64,000 bases of DNA from positions 62,001 through 126,000 of the forward strand of contig NZ_JBHULV010000051.1 of assembly GCF_042684645.1 (NCBI RefSeq), written 5' to 3'. The position numbers and the translations under genes are program-made. Shown here in pieces: positions 25,153-34,104 of this stretch. The stretch is from Pseudopedobacter alpinus (lineage in GTDB: Bacteria; Bacteroidota; Bacteroidia; Sphingobacteriales; Sphingobacteriaceae). The notes beneath the pieces were generated by a model. It ran no database searches and was not told where the DNA came from. It was given only the letters and a program-made list of their open reading frames with translations. The stretch's first letter is position 1. Every line of letters begins with the position of its first letter.

Positions 25153-27606
25153 TTATTCGTAAAAATATATTCTTTTAACCCTTTGCGATATGTTTGTGAT
25201 TACCTCATAAGGAATGGTATTTAATTGTTTAGCAACATCATAAACAGATAAATCTTCTCCAAAAACAATCACATCATCGCCTTCATTTGTATCAATCTCA
25301 CTTATATCCAACATGGTCATATCCATACAAATATTGCCAATTGTTGGTACTAACGTATTATTAACAAGCATAAAACCTTTTCCGTTGCCTAAAGCTCTAG
25401 GGTAGCCATCTGCATAACCAATTTTAACTGTAGCTATTCTGCCATCATGCGTCATTACACCAGAACGGCCATAACCAACAGTTTCCCCTTTTTTTAAATC
25501 TTTAATTTGAGATATCGTAGTTTTTAATGTTGCAACGTTTGCTAAAGCTTGCTTCTCTTCTTCTACACTTTCAATTCCGTATAATCCAATTCCCAACCTC
25601 GCCATATCAAATTGTGCAGTTGGCCATTTTGTAATTGCCGATGTATTAGCCAAATGCTTTATAAAAGGATATTTTAAATTTGATTCTATTTGAGCAGCTA
25701 TTTGTGTAAAAGTACTGATTTGAAGTTCAGTAAATTCTTTATGTACATCATTATCACTAGCTACCAAATGAGAAAAAACACTTTTAATCTTTAAAACAGA
25801 TTGTTTTTTTAAAAATGACCCTAATTTTTCTATCTCATTTGGATTAAAGCCTAAACGGTGCATCCCGGTATCTAATTTTATATGGACAGGATATTCTTTG
25901 ATGTTTTGATTTTCTAAGTATTCTGTAAAAGCCTCTAAAATTCTGAATGAATATAATTCGGGTTCTAAATTATATTTAACTAAAGCCTCAAAAGAAGAAA
26001 CTTCCGGACTTAAAACCATTATCGGAATTGTAATTTCAGCCTGTCTCAAAGCTACTCCTTCATCGGCGTAAGCTACAGCTAAATAATCAACCCGGTGGTG
26101 TTGCAATAAATTAGCAACCTCATCACTTCCACTACCGTAAGCAAAAGCTTTAACCATTGCCATCATTTTAACACCCGGCTTAAGTTTAGCCTTATAATGT
26201 TTTAAATTATTAACTATCGCATTTAGGTTAATTTCTAAAACGGTATCATGCACTTTTTGAGTTAATACTTTACTTATTTTTTCAAACTCGAAATCTCTTG
26301 ATCCTTTTAATAATACCGTTTGGTTTTTAATATTTGCTGTATTAAAATTCTTTAAAAAATCATCAGTATCTTTAAAAAACAAACTATTTGTACTAAACAA
26401 ATTTTGATGTTTCATAATTTGCCCACCAATACCAATAAATTGGTGAACCCCTTTGTTTAAAAGTAAACTTGCTAATTTTTGATACAATTGAGAAGTTGAA
26501 ATACCTGATTGGTAAATATCGGATAAGATTAAAGTTTTTTTAGGATGCTGATTTTGCTGATTTAAAAAATCGAGTGCAATATCTAATGAAGAAAAATCTG
26601 AATTGTAAGAATCATCTATGATAGAAGATTGGTGAATGCCTGTTTTAAGTTCTAAACGCATTTTAACCACCAATAGCTTTTCCATTCTTTTGGCAATAAT
26701 ATCTTGCTCAATCCCTAAGCTTAAAAGTGTAGCCCAGCAAATGATGGCGTTTTCTACAGAAACTTGATTTGTAAACGGAATTTTAATACTTACAGATTGC
26801 TGCAAATAATTGGCTGTAATAACAGTATGGGATAAAGAACTTTTTATATCGCTAATCTTTAAATCAGCTATTTGCGTTAAACTCCATGTAAAAACATTTT
26901 TATCTTTAAAGTCTGTATGGTTATATTGGCTGTTTAAGATTAATGATTCGGAATCTTTAAAAAGTAAAAGCTTTTCTTCCAGTTTTTGTTGTCTGCTTTC
27001 AAAACCTTCATCATGTGCAGATGCTATATTTGTTAAAATTCCAATATTTGGTTTGATGATATTAGCCAAAGCTCCCATCTCCCCAACCTTAGAAATTCCT
27101 GCTTCAAAAATTCCTAAATTATAATCATCTGTCATTTGCCAAACAGATAAAGGCACACCTATTTGTGAGTTATAACTTTTCGGACTTCTTACTATATCAA
27201 AATCTGGTGAAAGCAATTGATACAACCATTCCTTAACAATGGTTTTCCCGTTACTTCCTGTTATTGCAATTACAGGATAGCTAAACTGCGCCCTATGCTT
27301 TGCCATTAATTGCTGCATTGCCTTTAGGCTATCATTTACCCAAATAAAGTTTGCATTTGGAAAAGGCGATGTATCAAAATCTAAATTGGTTAAAACAAAT
27401 GTAAAAACACCTTTACTGTAAACAGAAGAAATGTATTGATGAGCATCTTTACTGCCTTTTAAAATAAAGAAAACAGATTCTTTGGCATCGGTAATTTTCC
27501 GACTATCCGTTAACAAATGTTTAACAATTTGATTTGGACTATTAAGTAAAGACTTAGTAGCTATATTTTTTGCTAACTCTTCGGCTGTAAAAGAAAATTG
27601 AGACAT
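25153..27606 (-). CDS. Bifunctional MurF ligase / alanine racemase fusion
   Basis: The N-terminal half (about 1-450) is MurF, which adds D-Ala-D-Ala to UDP-MurNAc-tripeptide. It has the ATP loop AITGSNGKTIVKEWLYQLL and NSQIGVPLSVW. The C-terminal half (about 455-817) is a PLP-dependent alanine racemase with the Lys in MMAMVKAFAYGSG and the Tyr region VGYGRSGVM. The fusion is common in Bacteroidota, so one polypeptide makes D-Ala and uses D-Ala-D-Ala. I chose the ATG at 27606, not the TTG three codons earlier, because a CAACTTTG -7-like box overlaps that TTG. The product is 817 residues. GKTI rather than GKTT in the P-loop is, as I recall, normal in this fusion family. Confidence 0.94.
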   Translation of the reverse strand: MSQFSFTAEELAKNIATKSLLNSPNQIVKHLLTDSRKITDAKESVFFILKGSKDAHQYISSVYSKGVFTFVLTNLDFDTSPFPNANFIWVNDSLKAMQQLMAKHRAQFSYPVIAITGSNGKTIVKEWLYQLLSPDFDIVRSPKSYNSQIGVPLSVWQMTDDYNLGIFEAGISKVGEMGALANIIKPNIGILTNIASAHDEGFESRQQKLEEKLLLFKDSESLILNSQYNHTDFKDKNVFTWSLTQIADLKISDIKSSLSHTVITANYLQQSVSIKIPFTNQVSVENAIICWATLLSLGIEQDIIAKRMEKLLVVKMRLELKTGIHQSSIIDDSYNSDFSSLDIALDFLNQQNQHPKKTLILSDIYQSGISTSQLYQKLASLLLNKGVHQFIGIGGQIMKHQNLFSTNSLFFKDTDDFLKNFNTANIKNQTVLLKGSRDFEFEKISKVLTQKVHDTVLEINLNAIVNNLKHYKAKLKPGVKMMAMVKAFAYGSGSDEVANLLQHHRVDYLAVAYADEGVALRQAEITIPIMVLSPEVSSFEALVKYNLEPELYSFRILEAFTEYLENQNIKEYPVHIKLDTGMHRLGFNPNEIEKLGSFLKKQSVLKIKSVFSHLVASDNDVHKEFTELQISTFTQIAAQIESNLKYPFIKHLANTSAITKWPTAQFDMARLGIGLYGIESVEEEKQALANVATLKTTISQIKDLKKGETVGYGRSGVMTHDGRIATVKIGYADGYPRALGNGKGFMLVNNTLVPTIGNICMDMTMLDISEIDTNEGDDVIVFGEDLSVYDVAKQLNTIPYEVITNISQRVKRIYFYE

Positions 27607-27612
27607 CTTTCG

Positions 27613-27620
27613 CAAAGTTG
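27613..27620 (-). promoter_or_regulatory. -7-like box of murF-alr
   Basis: The minus strand reads CAACTTTG, one mismatch from TAnnTTTG, six bases before the ATG at 27606. It lies in the 49-bp gap to the divergent recX gene. Confidence 0.4.
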
Positions 27621-27655
27621 ATGATTATTCGTGAATATCACTAATTTTATGGCTC

Positions 27656-28135
27656 ATGCAAGAAAAAAATGAAACACCTTTAAGTTATCAGGCGGCATTA
27701 TTAAAAGCCGAAGCTTATTGTGCATACCAAGAAAGAAGCCAATACGAGGTAAGAGGCAAGTTAATTACTTTGGGAATAAGAGGTTTAGAGTTAGAAAACA
27801 TTATAATAGAGTTAATAGAAAATAACTATTTAAACGAAGAGCGTTTTGCTTTGGCTTATGCCCAAGGTAAATTAAGGATAAAAAGCTGGGGAAGAAATAA
27901 GATTTCTCAGGGTTTAAAATTCAAACAAGTATCAGGTCCTTTAATTAAAAAAGCTTTAAAAAGTTTAGACCAAGATGAATATTTAGAAATACTTAAGAGC
28001 TTAATAGAGAAAAAACGCCCAACTATAAAAGAAAAAAAAGATTATCAAATTACTTATAAGCTCGGCCAGTATGCAATCAGTCGTGGTTTTGAAAGTGATT
28101 TAGTTTTTTTCTTACTGAAAACTAACGATTTATAA
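27656..28135 (+). CDS. recX: RecX-family regulatory protein
   Basis: RecX modulates RecA filament assembly. The 159 residues show three-helix repeats typical of the family, with ALLKAEAYCAYQERSQYEV at the N-terminus. ENNYLNEERFALAYAQGKLR and SWGRNKISQGLKFKQV follow in the centre. It is divergent from murF-alr and about 95 bp upstream of the tRNA pair. recA is not in this window. Confidence 0.9.
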   Translation: MQEKNETPLSYQAALLKAEAYCAYQERSQYEVRGKLITLGIRGLELENIIIELIENNYLNEERFALAYAQGKLRIKSWGRNKISQGLKFKQVSGPLIKKALKSLDQDEYLEILKSLIEKKRPTIKEKKDYQITYKLGQYAISRGFESDLVFFLLKTNDL

Positions 28136-28164
28136 GAAAGTTTGATTTTTTTTTAATTCACCTC

Positions 28165-28194
28165 TTGCAAAGAATAATATTCTGTCTATATTTG
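28165..28194 (+). promoter_or_regulatory. Promoter of the tRNA-Gly/tRNA-Leu pair
   Basis: TTG at 28165-28167 is followed by exactly 19 bases and then TATATTTG at 28187-28194. This is the complete Bacteroidota -33/-7 arrangement, about 37 bp before the first tRNA. Confidence 0.8.
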
Positions 28195-28230
28195 CAACCC
28201 GCAAGGGGAACAAAGTTCTTTAAAAAATAA

Positions 28231-28303
28231 GCGAAAGTAGCTCAGTTGGTAGAGCACAACCTTGCCAAGGTTGGGGTCGCGAGTTCGAATCTCGTCTTTC
28301 GCT
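28231..28303 (+). tRNA. tRNA-Gly (GCC)
   Basis: The 73-nt cloverleaf has acceptor arms gcgaaag and ctttcgc with discriminator t. The D arm has gctcagttggtagagc. The anticodon stem caacc/ggttg encloses loop ttgccaa with anticodon GCC at 28264-28266. The T arm has gttcgaat. No CCA is encoded. It is cotranscribed with tRNA-Leu. Confidence 0.97.
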
Positions 28304-28344
28304 CGATAAATATCTCAGGATATTTATTAGTAAGCGTTAAGCTT

Positions 28345-28429
28345 GCTCAGATGGTGGAACTGGTAGACACGCAGGACTTAAAATCCTGTTCCTGTTAAGG
28401 GAGTGCGGGTTCGATTCCCGCTCTGAGTA
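28345..28429 (+). tRNA. tRNA-Leu (TAA)
   Basis: The 85-nt class II tRNA has acceptor arms gctcaga and tctgagt (first pair G-U) with discriminator a. The anticodon loop cttaaaa carries TAA. A long variable arm (tcctgttaagggagt region) and the T-loop gttcgattc follow. It is 41 bp after tRNA-Gly and shares its promoter. Confidence 0.95.
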
Positions 28430-28454
28430 CAAAACTCGAGTCAAATCGAAACAA

Positions 28455-28488
28455 AAACCCCTCAAATCAATGATTTAAGGGGTTTTTT
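28455..28488 (+). terminator. Terminator after the tRNA pair
   Basis: A long stem pairs aaacccctcaaatca with tgatttaaggggttt and is followed by a T run ending at 28488. It ends the tRNA transcript and, being nearly symmetric, could also stop transcripts from the xylan locus arriving on the minus strand. Confidence 0.85.
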
Positions 28489-28639
28489 CATTTTGAGCCT
28501 AATCAAATTATCTAAATAAACGGATCAAGCGTAAAATATGGGGAGGATTATTTTTTAATTTTTTAGAAATCAATATTTTGGATTCTACATTACTATCACT
28601 AATACTTCCTGAAGGGCTTAGCGAGTACTTTGATATTTT

Positions 28640-31600
28640 TTATTTCGTTAAGCTCATCACATAACTATAACTATAAGTTTTGTCCTTAAGCAGGTATTGC
28701 TCATGCGGGTAAGCTCCCCAGCTATTATCGCCACCTAATCCCCTTTGTTTTAAATCGATATGAATATAAACTTCATTCCTTATTTTTAAATCAGTAGGAT
28801 GTTGTTGTCGTTTTTGTAACCCAGGATCTAAATCTTCGGTGCTATAATTAATTGCACTAAAACAAACAGGTTGTATACCAACGATTTTCAAACCTTTGCC
28901 TGCTGCATTAGTAAGAGAAAACCATCTTACATCTGTATGATAACCACTTTCTTGTGGCCTAATATAGGTTGTGGCATATTCATTTTTTATGTTATTACTG
29001 TAACTACCTATAAATGATGCAGATTTACGGTCACTATAATTCTCATAAGGTCCACGACCATAATAATTTAAATTTTCAAATTCGCCAGGTAACTGCATTC
29101 TCATCCCAAAACGAGGTAGCTCGGCAATGTTTTTACCTTCCATATTAATGGATGCAGAAACTTCTACAGAACCATCATTTTTAATATTGTAAACAATGCT
29201 GTACGGTACATCAATGTCGTTTAAAACATAATCAACTTTAATAGACTGTCCGTCTTTAGTTTTATCAGCAACAGTTACTTTCTTCATAGTTTTATTGGCA
29301 TGGGCGGTTCTCCAAATGCCTAAACGCTCTGGCATTCTATTACCAAAATCATTATCAGTTGGTGCTCTCCAAAAGTAAGGTTCGGGCATTCTATTAATCA
29401 TTCTCCTATCTCCATTAATGCGGTAATATGTCCAATTTCCATTAGTCTTATTAAAACTTCCTTCTATATCGCCAGAAGAGAAATTTATCATGTTGTCTTT
29501 TTTGCTAACAGTTAAATTGCCTAATGACGATTCTGTATTGACAAAATATTTGCTATTTAAAATAAACTGCTCTTTTGCCACCTCATGTCCAGCGTCTAAT
29601 AAAGGCTCTGCTCTTATTAAAGTGGCACTAAAGTTTAAAGTATATTCTTCTCCGTTTTTACTAGATAATTTTGGGATAGGTAGCGAAACTACTTTTGATT
29701 GGCGAGCATTTAACGCAACTTTAAATTCGCCTTCTTTTTCTATAATTCCGTTTTTGAACAAACTCCATTTGAAGTTATAATTATCTAAATTTCTAAAGCC
29801 AAACTGATTCGAAATGGTTATTTGATTTTTATCTTGATTAAAGTTTGAAAAGAAAATATCTTGATAAACTTTTTTTACTTCATACAAACCTGGGTGAGGA
29901 ATTCTATCTGCAGAAACCAATCCATTTGCACAAAAGTTTTCATCGTTTTGAATGTTAAAACCACCTAAATCACCTCCATAAGCAAAATAATCTCTACCAT
30001 AAGGTGTTTTAGCTTTTAAGCCTTGATCTACCCAATCCCAAATAAAACCTCCTTGCATTTTTTTGCTAGAATTGATGATATCCCAATATTCCTGAAAATT
30101 ACCACTGCTGTTTCCCATTGCATGTGAATATTCGCACATAATAAAAGGGCGATTTTTATCGGATTTAGCATAATATTTCATATGATCTATACCAGGATAC
30201 ATTGGGCTAACGATATCTGTATTCCAATCTTCTCCAGCTTGTTCAAACTGAACAGGACGTGTTTTATCTTCATTTTTGATCCATTTATAAGCATCATGAA
30301 AAACATCTCCGTTCCCGCACTCATTTCCCATAGACCAAATAATTACCGAAGGATGGTTTCTATTTGTTTTTACCATTCTGTAAATTCTATCTGAAATAGC
30401 TGGTGCCCATAATGGTAAATAAGCTGGGTGAACACTTTTATCAAAATTACCTTGCAAAGATGCCCCCATACCATGAATCTCTATATTTGCTTCATCTACA
30501 ATGTACATTCCATATTCATCACACAGTTTGTACCATAGTGAGTTATTTGGATAATGGCTATTTCTTACTGCGTTGATATTAAATTGTTTCATCAATTTAA
30601 TATCTTTTATCATAGATGCTCTATCCAAAGCATGACCTGTGTTCATGTCATGTTCATGCCTATTGGTACCATGAACAATTAGCGGGACACCGTTTACCAT
30701 CAATTGGCTATCTTTAATCTCTACTGTTCTAAAGCCGATTTTAGAACCTGTATAAGTAGTTTCGCCATTGTTAGTAAAAGCTAAAATCAAACTATATAAA
30801 TAAGGATGTTCGCCATTCCATGGTTTAACATTTTTAATTTCCTGATTGATTTTTAGCATCACAGAATCGGCATTTAGCTCATTTACAGGTAATTTTTTAT
30901 TAAAAATTGTTTGACCACTAGCATCTTTAACCATCACATTTAATGATGTGTTTTTAAGTTTTGCATCTTCAAATTTTCTAAGATTTACTGAAAGATTTAG
31001 TATCCCATTTTTGTAGGTTTTATCCAAATTTGCATCTGCCACAAAATCCCAAACTCCAATTTTTGGTTGTGCATAAATAGCAACATCTCTTTCTAAACCG
31101 CTTAATCGCCAAAAATCCTGATCTTCTAAATATGAGCCATCATGCCACCGGGTGATTTGAACAGCTAATAAATTATCTTCTTTTTTAAGGTAAGGAGTGA
31201 TATTGAATTCGGATGGAGTTTTTGCCGCTTTGCTTAAACCTACCTCTCTTCCGTTTACAGTAATAGTTGCAAACCCAGATATCGAACCAAATCTTAGAAA
31301 AACCTCTTTACCGTCCCAATCTTTTGGAACATTGAATTGCCTCCGATAAGTTCCTACAGGATTATCTGGACCAACAAAAGGAGGTTTTTTTGGAAACACA
31401 TAAGTAACATTGGTGTATATAGGAATACCAAAACCTTCTATTTCCCAATTAGACGGTACTCTTATTTTTTTCCAATCACTATCATCTAAATCTGTTTTAA
31501 AGAAATTTTGATTCCTGTCTGCTACTTTAGCTACATAGTTGAATTTCCATTCACCGTTCAATGATTGATAAAATGGAGATTGGGATTGATCATCAATCTT

Positions 31601-31747
31601 TAATTTCTGCTCACTATCATAAGTTGTAAAATAAGCATGAGGTTGTTCCATATTTTTTTGAAAAACAGCTGGGTTTTCCCAAATATTTTGCTGTGCAAAT
31701 AAAAGTGTGGAGCTTGTTAGCAGTATCAAAAAAAGAAATTTCCTCAT
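28640..31747 (-). CDS. GH2 beta-galactosidase-type glycoside hydrolase
   Basis: This 1035-residue LacZ-like enzyme has a signal peptide (to about LLFAQQ). The GH2 sugar-binding domain follows (VGTYRRQFNVPKDWDGKEVF and WEIEGFGIPIYTNVTY), then the immunoglobulin-like domain, the TIM barrel and the beta-galactosidase small-chain domain. The acid/base is Glu476 in WSMGNECGNGD and the nucleophile Glu539 in IMCEYSHAMGNS. It is probably periplasmic. In a xylan locus it may remove terminal galactose from side chains, although the family also holds other activities. It is the gene nearest the tRNA end of the locus, 66 bp downstream of a GH43 gene. Confidence 0.92.
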   Translation of the reverse strand: MRKFLFLILLTSSTLLFAQQNIWENPAVFQKNMEQPHAYFTTYDSEQKLKIDDQSQSPFYQSLNGEWKFNYVAKVADRNQNFFKTDLDDSDWKKIRVPSNWEIEGFGIPIYTNVTYVFPKKPPFVGPDNPVGTYRRQFNVPKDWDGKEVFLRFGSISGFATITVNGREVGLSKAAKTPSEFNITPYLKKEDNLLAVQITRWHDGSYLEDQDFWRLSGLERDVAIYAQPKIGVWDFVADANLDKTYKNGILNLSVNLRKFEDAKLKNTSLNVMVKDASGQTIFNKKLPVNELNADSVMLKINQEIKNVKPWNGEHPYLYSLILAFTNNGETTYTGSKIGFRTVEIKDSQLMVNGVPLIVHGTNRHEHDMNTGHALDRASMIKDIKLMKQFNINAVRNSHYPNNSLWYKLCDEYGMYIVDEANIEIHGMGASLQGNFDKSVHPAYLPLWAPAISDRIYRMVKTNRNHPSVIIWSMGNECGNGDVFHDAYKWIKNEDKTRPVQFEQAGEDWNTDIVSPMYPGIDHMKYYAKSDKNRPFIMCEYSHAMGNSSGNFQEYWDIINSSKKMQGGFIWDWVDQGLKAKTPYGRDYFAYGGDLGGFNIQNDENFCANGLVSADRIPHPGLYEVKKVYQDIFFSNFNQDKNQITISNQFGFRNLDNYNFKWSLFKNGIIEKEGEFKVALNARQSKVVSLPIPKLSSKNGEEYTLNFSATLIRAEPLLDAGHEVAKEQFILNSKYFVNTESSLGNLTVSKKDNMINFSSGDIEGSFNKTNGNWTYYRINGDRRMINRMPEPYFWRAPTDNDFGNRMPERLGIWRTAHANKTMKKVTVADKTKDGQSIKVDYVLNDIDVPYSIVYNIKNDGSVEVSASINMEGKNIAELPRFGMRMQLPGEFENLNYYGRGPYENYSDRKSASFIGSYSNNIKNEYATTYIRPQESGYHTDVRWFSLTNAAGKGLKIVGIQPVCFSAINYSTEDLDPGLQKRQQHPTDLKIRNEVYIHIDLKQRGLGGDNSWGAYPHEQYLLKDKTYSYSYVMSLTK

Positions 31748-31813
31748 TTTATTATTTTAAAATTATTAAAATTTAATCGTTTATAAACATGTCGTAATCA
31801 TCATAGCAAAATC

Positions 31814-33919
31814 TTATTCGGCAGTAAATACTACTTTATAAGTTTTTACAGTACCATTATAATCAAAAAGTACCGTAGCAGTTCCTGATTTTGAATCGCT
31901 TTGAGTAATTGCTATTTTAACAGCACTATTACTAGAAGATGCCGAGACAGTTGGAATGGTAGTTAAACTGGAAGGAATTTTATAGTTAGCTTCATAAATA
32001 TCAACCCCTAAAATACCATTAGTATTTGTTGATCTTACCGGATGATTAGGTAAATCTAAATCAACTCCATTAACTTTAACACTTACTGTAGGTGAAACCG
32101 GACGTACAATTTTCTTTTTATTGGAGCTAAATCCTAAACCAATTAAATCAAAAAGATTTTGTGAGTCAGCACCCTCTGCAACAAGATAAATAGCGTGTTT
32201 TTTATCTAAATTATCTACAAATTTAGAAACGTCTACAGTAAACTGAGTTGTTTCTTGTGTAGCGTTGGCAGGAACATTGATGACTCCGATTTTTTTACCT
32301 TTCCATGTCGTATTATCCCATGGCCCGTCTAACCAAACGTTTACTTTAAATGCGCTTTTAGTTTTTGGCGTTATAAAAAGGTTAAAAGCTGTTTCATTTT
32401 TTGGTTTTACTCCCTCAAAACTTTTCAACCCTTTTTTATCTTTGTCAAGTCCTCCAAATCCAAAATATTTATATCCAACAATGTTTCCATTTTTTACATT
32501 GGTAATTGGCATATTATTATCCCAAATATCCCAAGAATCCTGTTGGCTGTTGATGTCGGAAAGGTAACTTGCGTATCCGGCTGAATAATACTGATAAGGA
32601 TCAAGTCCGTAAATGTAAAAACCTTCTGAAGTTACTTCTGCGCCAGTGTATTCTTTTCCTTGGCTATCCTTAGCTGTCCAAGCGTTATCTTTAGCATAAG
32701 GGTCGTATGCACCAATTGTAACCTTACCGCCATCTGCCACAGATTTCTCATCCCATTTTATGGTTACTGGTGCTACGGTAGATTGACGAGCATTTCCAAA
32801 TCCTCTTGGCGCTCTGTGATAAAACACATACCATTGATCGTTAATTAACTGTACACTACCATGTGTGTTATGCCCGGCATAGGTTGTCTGCAATTTGGTT
32901 CCGTTTTCATTAAGCACCACAGCTCTTGAATCAACCAACACACCTCCACTTTTCCATGGGCCCAATGGCGTATCGCCATAAGCGTAACGTAATGCGGAAT
33001 TGGTACTACTTAATCCATATTCAGGACCTGAATAGCCGCTATAAACCCATATAAATTTATTGCCAATTTTTCTGATAGATGCAGCTTCAAAAAAATTAAA
33101 TGAACCCAAATCCTCACCTGGAAAAAGGTTAGGATAAGTTGTTCCTTCCGGATCTTTAACAACACCGTATCTAGAACTTGCAGGAATAAAATAGCCAATA
33201 GATTCTGTTCCCGGTCTAATCGAATACATTGTTTTCTGATCTAATTGCCCAGCTGAAGACCTTTGGAAACCCCAATAACCATAAGCTCTAAAACCTTTAT
33301 CATAATCAGGGTCTTTAGAATCTGTGATGTAATCAATATAAACTGAAGGATCAAAACCCATAATACTTCCTGGGAGTGTTTTTGTTCCGTCTTCATTCAT
33401 GTTAATTGGTGTAAAGGGCCCGTCAGGACGGCTTCCTTTAACCACCATTTCTAATCTGTTTCGACCGCGACTATGTGGATATAGATAATACTCTTTTTTA
33501 CCATCTTTTCCTTTAACCTCCACCAAATCAGGAGCATACATTACATCCCATTGTCCATTTATTGGATAGGTGAAAATAGCTCCATCATCACGCCAGTTTG
33601 ATAAGTCTTCCACTGGTGCAGACCAAGCTCTAATATCGGGTCCGCAATAACTTGTGAATCTAACATCATGAGATCCTATAATATAAATTCGATATTTCCC
33701 CGGACGATCTGGATCTTCAAAAACACGTGGCTCTCCATCAGGTAAATGCTCCCATAATGGTAAATATGGATTAGCTCCTCCTACATAGTTTGATGGTGCA
33801 ACCCATGGGCTTTTTTTAGGTTGATTGACCTGCCCTTTTGTTTCAACAATAGAAAAAAGAAACATCGCTATAAATAATAGCATTACATGTAATCGTTTAG
33901 AGAAAAAAATAATCTTCAT
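31814..33919 (-). CDS. GH43 glycoside hydrolase with C-terminal accessory domains
   Basis: This 701-residue secreted enzyme has a signal peptide ending near ETKGQ. The five-blade propeller covers roughly residues 55-400, with DGEPRVFEDPDRPGKYRIY (candidate base Asp61), GFDPSVYID (Asp189) and the acid in FFEAASIRKIG (Glu277). AGHNTHGSVQLINDQWYVFY is the terminal blade. The remaining 300 residues probably hold a carbohydrate-binding beta-sandwich and an immunoglobulin-like end (SSNSAVKIAITQSDSKSGTA). Expected activity is arabinofuranosidase or xylosidase, but this subgroup is not one I can assign exactly. Confidence 0.85.
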   Translation of the reverse strand: MKIIFFSKRLHVMLLFIAMFLFSIVETKGQVNQPKKSPWVAPSNYVGGANPYLPLWEHLPDGEPRVFEDPDRPGKYRIYIIGSHDVRFTSYCGPDIRAWSAPVEDLSNWRDDGAIFTYPINGQWDVMYAPDLVEVKGKDGKKEYYLYPHSRGRNRLEMVVKGSRPDGPFTPINMNEDGTKTLPGSIMGFDPSVYIDYITDSKDPDYDKGFRAYGYWGFQRSSAGQLDQKTMYSIRPGTESIGYFIPASSRYGVVKDPEGTTYPNLFPGEDLGSFNFFEAASIRKIGNKFIWVYSGYSGPEYGLSSTNSALRYAYGDTPLGPWKSGGVLVDSRAVVLNENGTKLQTTYAGHNTHGSVQLINDQWYVFYHRAPRGFGNARQSTVAPVTIKWDEKSVADGGKVTIGAYDPYAKDNAWTAKDSQGKEYTGAEVTSEGFYIYGLDPYQYYSAGYASYLSDINSQQDSWDIWDNNMPITNVKNGNIVGYKYFGFGGLDKDKKGLKSFEGVKPKNETAFNLFITPKTKSAFKVNVWLDGPWDNTTWKGKKIGVINVPANATQETTQFTVDVSKFVDNLDKKHAIYLVAEGADSQNLFDLIGLGFSSNKKKIVRPVSPTVSVKVNGVDLDLPNHPVRSTNTNGILGVDIYEANYKIPSSLTTIPTVSASSSNSAVKIAITQSDSKSGTATVLFDYNGTVKTYKVVFTAE

Positions 33920-34104
33920 CTGTTATTTTTATTATTAAAATTTATAATTTTTTAAAAAATAGTGATTGATTTAACTATCAAAATTTAAAATCATCCTCGT
34001 ATTTGCTTATCTACCGATATAAAAGTGTAATTCTGTTGTGTTGAACTTTTTCCAAACTTTCTTAGCTCTAATAATTAGCTGAACAAAACATGATAAAGCA
34101 ATTA

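Noticed and set aside
27202..27260. P-loop GKTI instead of GKTT in MurF as a sign of inactivity
   Set aside because: From memory the Bacteroidota MurF-Alr fusions share ITGSNGKTIVKEW, so this is family-typical and not a defect.
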